8,010 bases of DNA from an uncultured Litoreibacter sp. (GCA_937928335.1 CALFWN010000382.1:1-8010), one strand, 5' to 3'. Counted from the first letter of the stretch, positions 1-6,174 are shown. The notes: generated by a model not told the origin, from the letters alone. A program made the numbers and translations.

Positions 1-792
1 ACCCAGCGCCTCCGTCGAGATGGAGCGGGCGAGGATGATCTCCACGGCGTCAGAGCGGCCCTTTCGGGCACGCCAGAGGAACCGCTCATAGGCAAGGCCG
101 GGATCATCGGCGAGGCTTGCGGGCACCGCCTTGATCAGATCATCGACGCCATTCTGGTCCTTTCGCAATGCGGTCCGGGCGGCGGCCAGCTTGCGGTGAT
201 CCTCGCTGACAAGCGGCAACATCCGTTTGATGTCTTCACCCGCATCGCGCCACAGCAGCATATCAAGACGCGCCACATGCAGATCGCGCACGGTCAGCCC
301 GTTGCGCTCAATGAAGGCGTTATGCTCTGCCTCGCTCATGGTGAAGCTGAGCCATGCGCGTGACAGCTCGCCTGCGGCCTCCACGCTGCGGCCCTCCCGG
401 ATCAGGGCCTCGGCCAGCCGCAGGCTTCCGGTGCCGGTTTGAGGCAGTTGGTCTTTGAAATACGAAAAGACCTGAGCGCGATCCGCGCCGCGCGGGATCG
501 CGCTTTCGCAGCGTTTGCGCAGCAGCTTCATGCCGGGCCAATCACTGTGGCGGGCGATGAAATCGCGGCATTCCGCGAAATTGCCCTGACGGCCACGCAA
601 CCTTGTCCAGTCGACTATATCGCGTGCCAAGGGCGCTGAAATATCTTCGAGCGCTGTGTCCACGGCCTGCCAATCGGATCGCCCGCCCGCGCTGATTGCG
701 TCGGTCAACGCGTCCAGCTCGGCGCTGGTTTGCGCGCTTGCGGGCAGCGCACATGCCATCACGGCCAACCAGATTTTCAGCATATGTTTCAA
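1..792 (-). CDS. slt: Soluble lytic murein transglycosylase, N-terminal part (3' end beyond window)
   Basis: This reading frame stays open from the left edge of the window and begins with a secretion signal. The first residues are basic, followed by a hydrophobic core and an Ala-Ser-Ala signal peptidase I-type site (LPASA|QTSAELDAL). About 240 mature residues then form helix-rich sequence with short paired-helix repeats (DWTRLRGRQGNF, HSDWPGMKLLRKRC, LRLAEALIREGR, AYERFLWRARKGR). This is typical of the superhelical ring domain that precedes the catalytic domain in Slt-type lytic transglycosylases, which cleave peptidoglycan glycan strands in the periplasm with 1,6-anhydro ring formation. The catalytic Glu domain lies outside the window, so the activity is inferred. 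Start choice: an ATG lies at 783, but its nearest AGGAG (799-803) is 15 nt away. The in-frame TTG at 792-790 sits 6 nt after that AGGAG and adds Met-Lys-His, so I prefer TTG. The gene is divergent from dapA. Confidence 0.75.
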   Translation of the reverse strand, partial: MKHMLKIWLAVMACALPASAQTSAELDALTDAISAGGRSDWQAVDTALEDISAPLARDIVDWTRLRGRQGNFAECRDFIARHSDWPGMKLLRKRCESAIPRGADRAQVFSYFKDQLPQTGTGSLRLAEALIREGRSVEAAGELSRAWLSFTMSEAEHNAFIERNGLTVRDLHVARLDMLLWRDAGEDIKRMLPLVSEDHRKLAAARTALRKDQNGVDDLIKAVPASLADDPGLAYERFLWRARKGRSDAVEIILARSISTEALG

Positions 793-900
793 AAACTTCT
801 CCTGCCGGGTCTTGCGCCCTTTGCCTGTTTCTTTCCTAAATAGCGCCCGCTGCAAGCCCAGCAAACACACAAAGGCGACAAGATTCGTACTTGCGGCTGG

Positions 901-927
901 CTTCCGCCGGCTTTATCCGGCCCGAAG
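901..927 (+). promoter_or_regulatory. Leader hairpin upstream of dapA
   Basis: GCCGG (906-910) and CCGGC (917-921) form a perfect 5-bp stem around CTTTAT. CTTC (901-904) and GAAG (924-927) extend it across a small internal loop. It ends 12 nt before the dapA Shine-Dalgarno AAGGAG (940-945). No T-run follows, so it is not a simple terminator. A competing hairpin, GCTGG (896-900) with CCGGC (907-911), uses the same bases. The structure is visible in the sequence; any regulatory role is inference. I found no convincing sigma-70 promoter in 793-953. Confidence 0.3.
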
Positions 928-953
928 ACCATAAACCTTAAGGAGTACGTGTC

Positions 954-1826
954 ATGTTCAAGGGATCTATGCCCGCGCTGATCACGCCGTTCAAAGACGG
1001 CGCAGTGGATTTTGACGCGCTCAAACATCTTGTCGAGTGGCATATCGAGCAAGGCAGCCACGGGCTGGTGCCGATGGGCACAACCGGCGAAAGCCCAACC
1101 GTCAGCCATGACGAGCATGACGCGGTTGTCGAATGCGTCGTCAAAGCCGCCGCGGGCCGGGTGCCGGTGATTGCCGGTGCTGGCTCGAATTACACGGTTG
1201 AAACCGTGCGTCTGGTCGAACATGCCAAGGCTGTTGGCGCGGATGCGGCGCTGATCGTGACGCCCTATTATAACAAGCCGACCCAGCGCGGCCTGATTGC
1301 GCATTACCTTGAGGCCGCCGAAGTGGGCCTGCCGATTTTCATCTATAATATCCCCGGCCGCTCCGTCATTGATATGAGCCCGGAGACGATGGGCGAGCTG
1401 GCCAAACACCCGATGATCATCGGCGTCAAGGACAGCACCGCCGATATGGCGCGGGTATCGAAACAGCGTGAGCTGTGCGGCACGGATTTCTGTCAGATGT
1501 CTGCGGAGGATGCCTCTGCGCTGGGCTTTCACGCGCATGGCGGGGTGGGCTGCATCTCGGTCACGGCCAATGTTGCGCCGAAACTGTCGGCGGAGTTTCA
1601 GAATGCCATGAGTGCTGGCGATTACGCCAAGGCGCTGGAGTATCAGGATAAGCTGATGCCGCTGCATGAGGCGATTTTTACCGAACCGGGCCTGATCGGC
1701 GCGAAATACGGCGCGTCGCTCTTGGGCAAATGCACCGAAGAGGTCCGCCTGCCCCATGTCGGCCTTGAGCAAAGCACCAAGGATAAAATCGCAGCCGCCA
1801 TGCGTGGCGCAGGGCTGATCAACTGA
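954..1826 (+). CDS. dapA: 4-hydroxy-tetrahydrodipicolinate synthase (dihydrodipicolinate synthase)
   Basis: This cytoplasmic TIM-barrel enzyme condenses pyruvate with aspartate semialdehyde, the first committed step toward diaminopimelate and lysine. The 290 residues match the usual length (E. coli DapA 292). All family landmarks are visible: the MGTTGESPT loop (41-49; Thr43, Thr44), [10 protein letters not shown] (102-111; Tyr106), YNIPGRS (131-137) with the catalytic Tyr131 and substrate-binding Arg136, and IIGVKDST (155-162), where Lys159 is the Schiff-base lysine (E. coli Lys161). The ATG at 954 follows AAGGAG (940-945) by 8 nt, which settles the start. It heads a run of same-strand genes. 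The TGA stop overlaps the proposed CTG start of the next gene, suggesting translational coupling. Diaminopimelate is a peptidoglycan precursor, so divergence from a lytic transglycosylase gene makes sense. The function is close to certain. Confidence 0.97.
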   Translation: MFKGSMPALITPFKDGAVDFDALKHLVEWHIEQGSHGLVPMGTTGESPTVSHDEHDAVVECVVKAAAGRVPVIAGAGSNYTVETVRLVEHAKAVGADAALIVTPYYNKPTQRGLIAHYLEAAEVGLPIFIYNIPGRSVIDMSPETMGELAKHPMIIGVKDSTADMARVSKQRELCGTDFCQMSAEDASALGFHAHGGVGCISVTANVAPKLSAEFQNAMSAGDYAKALEYQDKLMPLHEAIFTEPGLIGAKYGASLLGKCTEEVRLPHVGLEQSTKDKIAAAMRGAGLIN

Positions 1827-2242
1827 TCCTGCGTCCCTATCACGCGAGCGATCTGGGCGGCCTCCTGACCTGTTGGGAGGCCGCAATTCGTACCGGCACC
1901 CCGCAGCTTTCCGAGCGGTTCATTCTGACCGAGCTTGGCAATATCAAGCGCGACTACCTGCCCAAGCTGCGGACAACCGTGGCTGAGAACGGCCAGCTGC
2001 AGGGCTTCATCTCGATGCTGGGGACCGAGGTTGCGGCGCTTTTCGTGCATCCGTTCTCGCAGCGCATGGGGCTGGGTGGCAGGTTGCTGGCCAGCGAGAG
2101 GGCGCGCAACCTTGAGGTGCTTGAGGCCAATTTACCTGCCCGCGCGTTTTACGAAAAACACGGGTTTCGCCAGACCCATTCGCGTATTCACGAGGAAACC
2201 GGGCAGAGGCTGTGCTGCCTGGCTCTGGACGACACCCCCTGA
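1823..2242 (+). CDS. GNAT family N-acetyltransferase, probable CTG start
   Basis: The reading frame just after dapA encodes a GNAT-fold protein of about 139 residues, similar in layout to E. coli YjaB (about 147). Visible parts are an N-terminal beta strand and helix ([20 protein letters not shown]), strand 4 (AALFVHP, 71-77), the acetyl-CoA pyrophosphate loop QRMGLG (80-85, the Q/RxxGxG motif) and the C-terminal [10 protein letters not shown] (106-115). The frame closes upstream at a TAA (1784-1786). Between there and the conserved N-terminus there is no ATG, GTG or TTG. The first standard start is GTG at 1979, which would remove the first beta strand and helix. I therefore place the start at CTG 1823, which overlaps the dapA stop and follows AGGG (1811-1814) by 8 nt. 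Helix 3 appears about five residues shorter than in YjaB. The acetyl acceptor cannot be read from the sequence. A decayed start codon (pseudogene) is the alternative. Confidence 0.7.
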   Translation: MILRPYHASDLGGLLTCWEAAIRTGTPQLSERFILTELGNIKRDYLPKLRTTVAENGQLQGFISMLGTEVAALFVHPFSQRMGLGGRLLASERARNLEVLEANLPARAFYEKHGFRQTHSRIHEETGQRLCCLALDDTP

Positions 2243-2261
2243 CAGCACCTATATGCCGATC

Positions 2262-2735
2262 ATGGCCAAGAAAGATGAAAACAAGAATTACAAGGTGATC
2301 GCCGAGAACCGGCGGGCCCGCTATGACTATGCCATCGAGGATGACATAGAATGCGGCATGATGCTGGAAGGCTCGGAGGTAAAATCCCTGCGGACCGGCA
2401 AGGCGCAGATCACCGAATGCTACGCCGCTGTGGAAGACGGCGAGCTGTGGCTGGTGAACAGCTATATTCCGCCATATGCGCAGGCCAAGACGTTTCAGCA
2501 CGCCGAACGCCGCCGCCGCAAGCTGCTGGTCTCGAAGAAGGAGCTGGCCCGGCTGTGGTCGGCCACGCAGCGCGAGGGGATGACGCTGGTGCCGCTGGTT
2601 TTGTATTTCAACCATGTGGGCCGCGCGAAGATGAAGATCGGCATCGCCAAGGGCAAGAAGAACCACGACAAGCGCGAGACATCGGCCAAACGGGACTGGG
2701 GTCGCCAGAAGGCGCGCCTCCTGAAAGAGCATTGA
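2262..2735 (+). CDS. smpB: SsrA (tmRNA)-binding protein SmpB
   Basis: SmpB binds the tRNA-like domain of tmRNA and brings it to stalled ribosomes, so that the nascent chain is tagged and the ribosome released. The 157 residues match the family's usual length. They show the N-terminal [13 protein letters not shown] segment (11-23), the OB-fold core with [12 protein letters not shown] (37-48), VNSYIPPY (65-72) and KLLVSKKEL (87-95), and the basic C-terminal tail [15 protein letters not shown] (130-146) that reaches into the decoding site. I chose the ATG at 2262 ([10 protein letters not shown]) over the in-frame ATG at 2253, because MAKK- is a common SmpB beginning. No good Shine-Dalgarno precedes either. 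The frame is open much further upstream, but that stretch is the GNAT gene read in another frame. It follows the GNAT stop by 19 bp and overlaps the next gene's proposed start. The ssrA gene is not in this window. Confidence 0.96.
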   Translation: MAKKDENKNYKVIAENRRARYDYAIEDDIECGMMLEGSEVKSLRTGKAQITECYAAVEDGELWLVNSYIPPYAQAKTFQHAERRRRKLLVSKKELARLWSATQREGMTLVPLVLYFNHVGRAKMKIGIAKGKKNHDKRETSAKRDWGRQKARLLKEH

Positions 2736-2974
2736 TTATTGTGGGTGCCGCCCTGATCGGGGCCGTTGCCTGCACCCTGATGGCGGTGCTGGCCAAGCCG
2801 TTTAATCTGGGTCTGGTGCAGAATGTCACCGTGGGCGCGCTGGGCTCTGGCGGCACCGTTGCACTGGCAGACCCGGTGGCCCCGTCCCATCTGGTGGCCC
2901 TGCTTTTGGGGCTGGTTGTGGCGCTGGCCGCGATGGTTGCAATCGGGGCCTGGCTGAACCACCGCGCCCGCTAG
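2732..2974 (+). CDS. Small two-helix membrane protein of unknown function
   Basis: This open frame begins at the smpB stop and encodes about 80 residues with two clear hydrophobic segments (roughly 2-21 and 53-75), a short Gly-rich loop ([14 protein letters not shown]) and a basic C-terminus (NHRAR). It is probably an inner-membrane hairpin protein. The start is uncertain. TTG at 2732 overlaps the smpB TGA stop, with an imperfect AAAGAG (2724-2729) close by. GTG at 2741 would remove only three residues. I do not recognise the family and assign no function. The coding reading is supported by codon use like the neighbours, clean transmembrane periodicity and placement in the same-strand cluster. 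The 55 bp between its stop and sseA suggest cotranscription with the genes on either side. Confidence 0.6.
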   Translation: MIIVGAALIGAVACTLMAVLAKPFNLGLVQNVTVGALGSGGTVALADPVAPSHLVALLLGLVVALAAMVAIGAWLNHRAR

Positions 2975-3000
2975 ACTTTGCCCCCGCCGGGCGGTAGGTC

Positions 3001-3030
3001 TGTGGCCAATTCCTACGCGTAGGTGGCACA
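3001..3030 (+). promoter_or_regulatory. Hairpin covering the sseA ribosome binding site
   Basis: CCTACGCGTAGG (3012-3023) is a perfect 12-bp palindrome. The flanks continue the fold: CCA (3006-3008) pairs with TGG (3024-3026), and TGTG (3001-3004) pairs with CACA (3027-3030). One bulged G and a three-base ATT bulge interrupt the left strand. In RNA this gives about 11 base pairs that hold the whole AGGTGG Shine-Dalgarno (3021-3026) and the A of the sseA start codon. The pairing is read directly from the sequence; a control role is inference. The palindrome could instead be a protein-binding site. Confidence 0.4.
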
Positions 3031-3878
3031 TGTCCGACGATCCCAAAACATTGGTCAGCACCGAATGGCTGGCGCAGCATATCAACGACCCTGATCTGCG
3101 CATTCTTGACGCCTCGTGGTATCTGTCCGACATGGACCGCAATGGCGCGGCGGACTATGCACAAGGCCATATCCCCGGGGCGCGTTTTTTCGACATTGAC
3201 GAGATTTCCGACAGCCGCTCGGCGCTGCCGCATATGGCGCCGCCGACAGAGAAATTCATGTCCCGGCTGCGTGCGATGGGCGTCGGCGACGGGCATCAGG
3301 TGGTGGTCTATGACGGCGCGGGCCTGTTTTCCGCCGCGCGGGTCTGGTGGCTGTTCCGGCTGATGGGCAAGACCGATATCGCGGTGCTTGATGGCGGCTA
3401 TCCCAAATGGGTTGCCGAGGGGCGCGAGATCGAGGATCTGCCCCCCGTCCTGAAAGAGCGGCACATGACCGTGCAGCGTCAGGCCCATCTGGTGCGGGAT
3501 GTGACGCAGGTGGCCGCCGCCGCCAAGCTGGGCGACCACACGATTCTGGATGCCCGTGGCCCCTCGCGTTTCAACGGCGCAGAGCCCGAGCCCCGCGCAG
3601 GTCTGCGGGCCGGCCATATCCCGGGCGCAACCAATATTTACTATAAGTCCCTGCTGAATGAGGACGGCACGATGAAACCGGTCTCAGAGCTGAAAACCGT
3701 GTTTCAGACCAGCGGCGCCGATCTGGGCAAGCCTGTGATCACCACCTGCGGGTCCGGGGTGACGGCGGCGATTATCTCGCTGGCGCTGGAACGGATCGGG
3801 CATCGCAACCACTCCCTTTATGATGGGTCATGGGCCGAATGGGGCCAGTTTGACCAATTGCCGATAGAGACCGGATAA
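3030..3878 (+). CDS. sseA: 3-mercaptopyruvate sulfurtransferase (two-domain rhodanese family)
   Basis: The enzyme moves sulfur from 3-mercaptopyruvate to a thiol acceptor or cyanide, giving pyruvate. The 282 residues match E. coli SseA (281) and form two rhodanese domains. The inactive N-terminal one contains LDASWYL (26-32), GHIPGARFFDID (46-57) and VVVYDGAG (91-98). The C-terminal one contains LDARGPSRF (173-181), GHIPGATNI (195-203) and the active loop CGSGVTA (240-246) with catalytic Cys240. CGSGVTA is the mercaptopyruvate-type loop; thiosulfate sulfurtransferases usually carry a more basic loop (CRxGx[RT]), so I favour 3-MST. The ATG at 3030 has AGGTGG (3021-3026) just upstream, inside a hairpin. 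The stop lies 3 bp from the following aminotransferase gene, implying one transcript and probably coupled translation. The acceptor in the cell is unknown. Confidence 0.93.
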   Translation: MSDDPKTLVSTEWLAQHINDPDLRILDASWYLSDMDRNGAADYAQGHIPGARFFDIDEISDSRSALPHMAPPTEKFMSRLRAMGVGDGHQVVVYDGAGLFSAARVWWLFRLMGKTDIAVLDGGYPKWVAEGREIEDLPPVLKERHMTVQRQAHLVRDVTQVAAAAKLGDHTILDARGPSRFNGAEPEPRAGLRAGHIPGATNIYYKSLLNEDGTMKPVSELKTVFQTSGADLGKPVITTCGSGVTAAIISLALERIGHRNHSLYDGSWAEWGQFDQLPIETG

Positions 3879-3881
3879 ACC

Positions 3882-5066
3882 ATGTTTGAAAGCCTGAACG
3901 CACAGCCCGCCGACAAAATTCTGGCCCTGATGGCCGCCTATAAGGTGGATCCGCGCGACACGAAAATCGACCTTGGTGTCGGTGTCTACAAGGATGCCAC
4001 CGGGCTGACCCCGATCATGCGGTCCGTCAAAGCGGCGGAGCGTCAGCTGTGGGAACGTGAGACCACCAAATCCTATACCGGTCTGGCGGGGGATGCGGGC
4101 TTTCACGACGCGATGCGTGACCTGATCCTGGGCGACACGGTGCCCCCGGAGAGTTTCGCCGCCGCCGCAACGCCCGGAGGCACGGGTGCGGTGCGGCAGG
4201 GGTTGGAGCTGATCGCTATGGCCTCCCCCGAGGCGACGGTCTGGATTTCCGCACCGACCTGGCCGAACCACCCGTCGATCATCAACTATCTTGGCATGAA
4301 AATGGGCGAATACCGCTATTTTGATGCGGAGTCCCGCGCGGTGGATTTCAACGGTATGCTTACCGATCTCTCGGGTGCGAAACCGGGCGATGTGGTGCTG
4401 CTGCATGGTTGTTGTCACAACCCGACGGGCGCGAACCTGAATGCCAGCCAGTGGCAGGAGGTTGCCGATCTGCTGATCTCGAAGGGGCTGATCCCCTTTG
4501 TCGACATCGCCTATCAGGGTTTTGGCGACGGGTTGGAGGCCGATGCCTACGGGGTGCGCCGTCTGGCAAAAACCCAGCCCGAGATGCTGATTGCGGCGAG
4601 TTGTTCGAAGAATTTCGGGGTCTACCGCGAGCGGGTCGGCCTGTTGATGGCGGTGTCGCAAGATGGGTCAAAAACCGCGTTGAACCAACAGACGCTGTCG
4701 CATCTGAACCGGCAGAATTTCTCTTTCCCGCCGGATCATGGCGCGCGGCTGGTGACGATGGTTTTGACCGACCCGGCCTTGCGGGCCGATTGGGCGGCGG
4801 AACTTGAAGACGTGCGGCTGGGCATGTTGAAGCTGCGCAAGCAGCTGGCCGACACGTTGCGCAAGCGCACTGGCTCTGATCGGTTCGGCTTTCTGGCGGA
4901 TCATCGCGGCATGTTTTCGCGGCTGGGCGCCACCCCGGAGCAGGTTGAGGCGATGCGCGTCAGCCACGGGATCTACATGGTGGGCGACAGCCGTATGAAC
5001 ATCGCGGGGCTGAACGAGGCCTCGATCCCCGTTTTGGCGGATGCCATCGTGGAAGCGGGCGTCTAG
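3882..5066 (+). CDS. tyrB: Aromatic amino acid / aspartate aminotransferase (class I, PLP-dependent)
   Basis: This homodimeric PLP enzyme of aminotransferase fold type I, subgroup I-alpha, carries out 2-oxoglutarate-linked transamination of tyrosine, phenylalanine and/or aspartate. The 394 residues have all key positions: Tyr65 (SYTG), Trp127 (APTWPNH), HGCCHNPTGAN (175-185) with Asn180, Asp208 and Tyr211 (VDIAYQGFGDG), the PLP Lys243 in SCSKNFGVYRERVG, Arg251, and the substrate-carboxylate Arg371 in SRMNIAGLN. Length and local sequence (DKILALM, SCSKNFG, HGIYMVGDSR) closely resemble the Paracoccus denitrificans aromatic aminotransferase as I remember it, hence the tyrB label. Aspartate preference (aspC) cannot be excluded from sequence. 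The ATG lies 3 bp after the sseA stop with only a weak Shine-Dalgarno, so translation is probably coupled. Enzymes of this group can also transaminate cysteine to 3-mercaptopyruvate, the SseA substrate. Confidence 0.9.
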   Translation: MFESLNAQPADKILALMAAYKVDPRDTKIDLGVGVYKDATGLTPIMRSVKAAERQLWERETTKSYTGLAGDAGFHDAMRDLILGDTVPPESFAAAATPGGTGAVRQGLELIAMASPEATVWISAPTWPNHPSIINYLGMKMGEYRYFDAESRAVDFNGMLTDLSGAKPGDVVLLHGCCHNPTGANLNASQWQEVADLLISKGLIPFVDIAYQGFGDGLEADAYGVRRLAKTQPEMLIAASCSKNFGVYRERVGLLMAVSQDGSKTALNQQTLSHLNRQNFSFPPDHGARLVTMVLTDPALRADWAAELEDVRLGMLKLRKQLADTLRKRTGSDRFGFLADHRGMFSRLGATPEQVEAMRVSHGIYMVGDSRMNIAGLNEASIPVLADAIVEAGV

Positions 5067-5072
5067 CGCGGC

Positions 5073-5294
5073 CTAGATAAACTTTTCGCCGCCGCAATGC
5101 GAACAGCGGCCGGTCTTGCGGCCCAGACATCCCGAACAGCGGTCAAAAATCGCCGAACCATTCAGGTTTTTGCCGATCATCACCCGGCCAGACCCGGCGC
5201 AGATGCGGCAGGGTGCAAGCCCGGTGCCGCGACAGCGGTGACACTGGCGCTTGATCTCTGGGGTCGCATTTCGTTTCTTTATACGCGTGTGCAT
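5073..5294 (-). CDS. DnaJ-type zinc-finger miniprotein (four CxxC motifs)
   Basis: The product is a 73-residue basic protein with four CxxC units: CHRCRGTG (18-25), CRICAGSG (29-36), CSGCLGRK (53-60) and CSHCGG (64-69). Their order and spacing match the Cys-rich domain of DnaJ, where motifs 1+4 and 2+3 each bind one zinc ion. The first two keep the full CxxCxGxG pattern; the last two are degenerate. No J-domain or substrate-binding domain is present, so it is a free-standing zinc module, perhaps helping a chaperone or binding RNA or protein. No function can be assigned. The ATG at 5294 is preceded by AAAGGG at 7 nt. The frame extends upstream to an ATG at 5345 and a TTG at 5369, but that stretch lacks the basic, Cys-rich character. 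It converges with the aminotransferase gene (6 bp between stops) and diverges from yhhQ. Confidence 0.75.
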   Translation of the reverse strand: MHTRIKKRNATPEIKRQCHRCRGTGLAPCRICAGSGRVMIGKNLNGSAIFDRCSGCLGRKTGRCSHCGGEKFI

Positions 5295-5437
5295 GAGGCC
5301 ACCCTTTACCACGTTATCCTGGATATCGACTGGCAGCAGTGGCATGGAAATGTGAAAACTCTGAGGCAATGAGGTGCCAAAGCCGGGTCAGGGTGCTTGC
5401 GGGCGCGTCTGGATTGCCCTAGACCGCGCGAATTGAA

Positions 5438-5469
5438 GACCAAGTTCTCCGCTACCTTGTCAAAACGGG
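5438..5469 (+). ncRNA. Candidate preQ1-I riboswitch upstream of yhhQ
   Basis: The sequence has the parts of the compact preQ1-I aptamer in order. Stem P1 is CAAG (5441-5444) with CTTG (5456-5459), possibly extended by G5438-C5461 and A5439-T5460 around a bulged C. The loop begins with TTC (5445-5447), continues with a pseudoknot strand TCCG (5448-5451) and then CTAC (5452-5455). An A-rich tail CAAAA (5461-5465) leads into CGGG (5466-5469), which pairs with TCCG through three Watson-Crick pairs and one G-U. The Bacillus subtilis aptamer has the same TTC / pseudoknot / CTAC / A-tail order. The pseudoknot would hide GGG (5467-5469), the only Shine-Dalgarno-like bases, 10 nt before the yhhQ ATG. 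This suggests a translational off-switch when preQ1 is bound. A weak TTGCGG (5397-5402) / TAGACC (5420-5425) promoter would start the transcript just before P1. Found by eye; not tested against a covariance model. Confidence 0.65.
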
Positions 5470-5479
5470 CCCTAAACAC

Positions 5480-6106
5480 ATGAAAAACCTTCTTCCCGGC
5501 ATTCTTGCTATGGCCGCTGTCGTGGTCGCCTCCAATATTCTGGTTCAGTTTCTATTTGGAAACTGGCTGACATGGGGGGCGTTTACCTACCCGATTGCGT
5601 TCCTGATCACCGATCTGATGAACCGTATCTACGGTGTGGCCGCCGCCCGCCGTGTGGTGTTCGCGGGCTTTCTTGTGGGCATCATCTGCTCGCTGATCGG
5701 CTCGCAAATCATGCTTGAATTTGGCCCCGCCGTGCCGCTGCGGATTGCCGTGGCCTCGGCGATTGCGTTTCTGACGGCGCAACTGCTGGATGTGTCGATC
5801 TTTGACCGGCTGCGCGCGGGCGTGTGGTGGAAGGCGCCTTTGGTGTCGACAATTGTGGGCTCGGCTGTCGATACGGCGCTGTTTTTCACCATCGCGTTTT
5901 CAGCCTCGATCACCGTGTTTGGCGCAGGCGCAGATGCCGCGATCAACTGGTCCTGGGAGGCCGTTCCGTTTTTGGGCCAAGGCGCCGCGATGCCGCTTTG
6001 GGTGTCGCTTGCGGTGGCGGATTGGGGCGTAAAACTAGGCGTCGCCCTTCTGGCGCTGGTCCCGTTCCGGCTACTGGTTGCAAAATATTCGCGCCTGCCG
6101 GGCTGA
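5480..6106 (+). CDS. yhhQ: Queuosine precursor transporter (VUT/YhhQ family)
   Basis: This integral inner-membrane protein has about six hydrophobic segments (roughly 5-27, 33-47, 58-80, 87-107, 117-141 and 166-197). Its 208 residues suit the YhhQ family, which imports preQ0/preQ1 (and in some members queuine) for synthesis of the queuosine-modified tRNA base. Family signatures are visible: TYPIAFLITDLMNRIYG (36-52), RIAVASAIAFLTAQLLDV (88-105) followed by SIFDRLR (106-112), and WWKAPLVSTIVGSAVDT (116-132). The conserved acidic and polar residues (Asp45, Asp104, Asp131) lie within or beside the membrane segments. The ATG at 5480 is the first start in the frame with a full first helix. Its Shine-Dalgarno is very weak (GGG at 5467-5469) and falls inside the candidate preQ1 riboswitch, which fits control by the transported compound. 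The gene appears to be transcribed alone. Confidence 0.93.
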   Translation: MKNLLPGILAMAAVVVASNILVQFLFGNWLTWGAFTYPIAFLITDLMNRIYGVAAARRVVFAGFLVGIICSLIGSQIMLEFGPAVPLRIAVASAIAFLTAQLLDVSIFDRLRAGVWWKAPLVSTIVGSAVDTALFFTIAFSASITVFGAGADAAINWSWEAVPFLGQGAAMPLWVSLAVADWGVKLGVALLALVPFRLLVAKYSRLPG

Positions 6107-6174
6107 AATTGCTTGAGTTATACACAAGATGTGGCACCATCAGGTTGAACAGCAACCATTGAAAGGAGGTGTCC

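Noticed and set aside
876..896. Minus-strand 5-bp stem with 7-base loop (GCAAG TACGAAT CTTGT) resembling a tRNA T-arm
   Set aside because: No matching acceptor stem, anticodon arm or D-arm lies in position on either side; it is more likely a leader hairpin.
789..1886. 365-codon minus-strand frame antisense to dapA
   Set aside because: It mirrors the strongly supported dapA gene, is rich in Arg/His/Gly as GC-rich antisense frames are, and shows no domain.
1935..2261. Long N-terminal extension of the smpB frame
   Set aside because: This stretch is the GNAT gene in another frame, and SmpB proteins normally begin near MAKK- with about 157 residues.
3828..4661. 277-codon minus-strand frame antisense to the aminotransferase
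   Set aside because: It is the antisense image of a complete aminotransferase gene and shows no recognisable motif.
5097..5372. 91-codon plus-strand frame opposite the miniprotein
   Set aside because: The minus-strand frame has four ordered CxxC motifs and an RBS; this one has neither motif nor RBS.
5430..5463. Minus-strand TTGACA (5463-5458) as a promoter for the zinc-finger miniprotein
   Set aside because: The -35 hexamer is perfect, but no acceptable -10 follows at 16-18 bp, and it overlaps the yhhQ riboswitch candidate.
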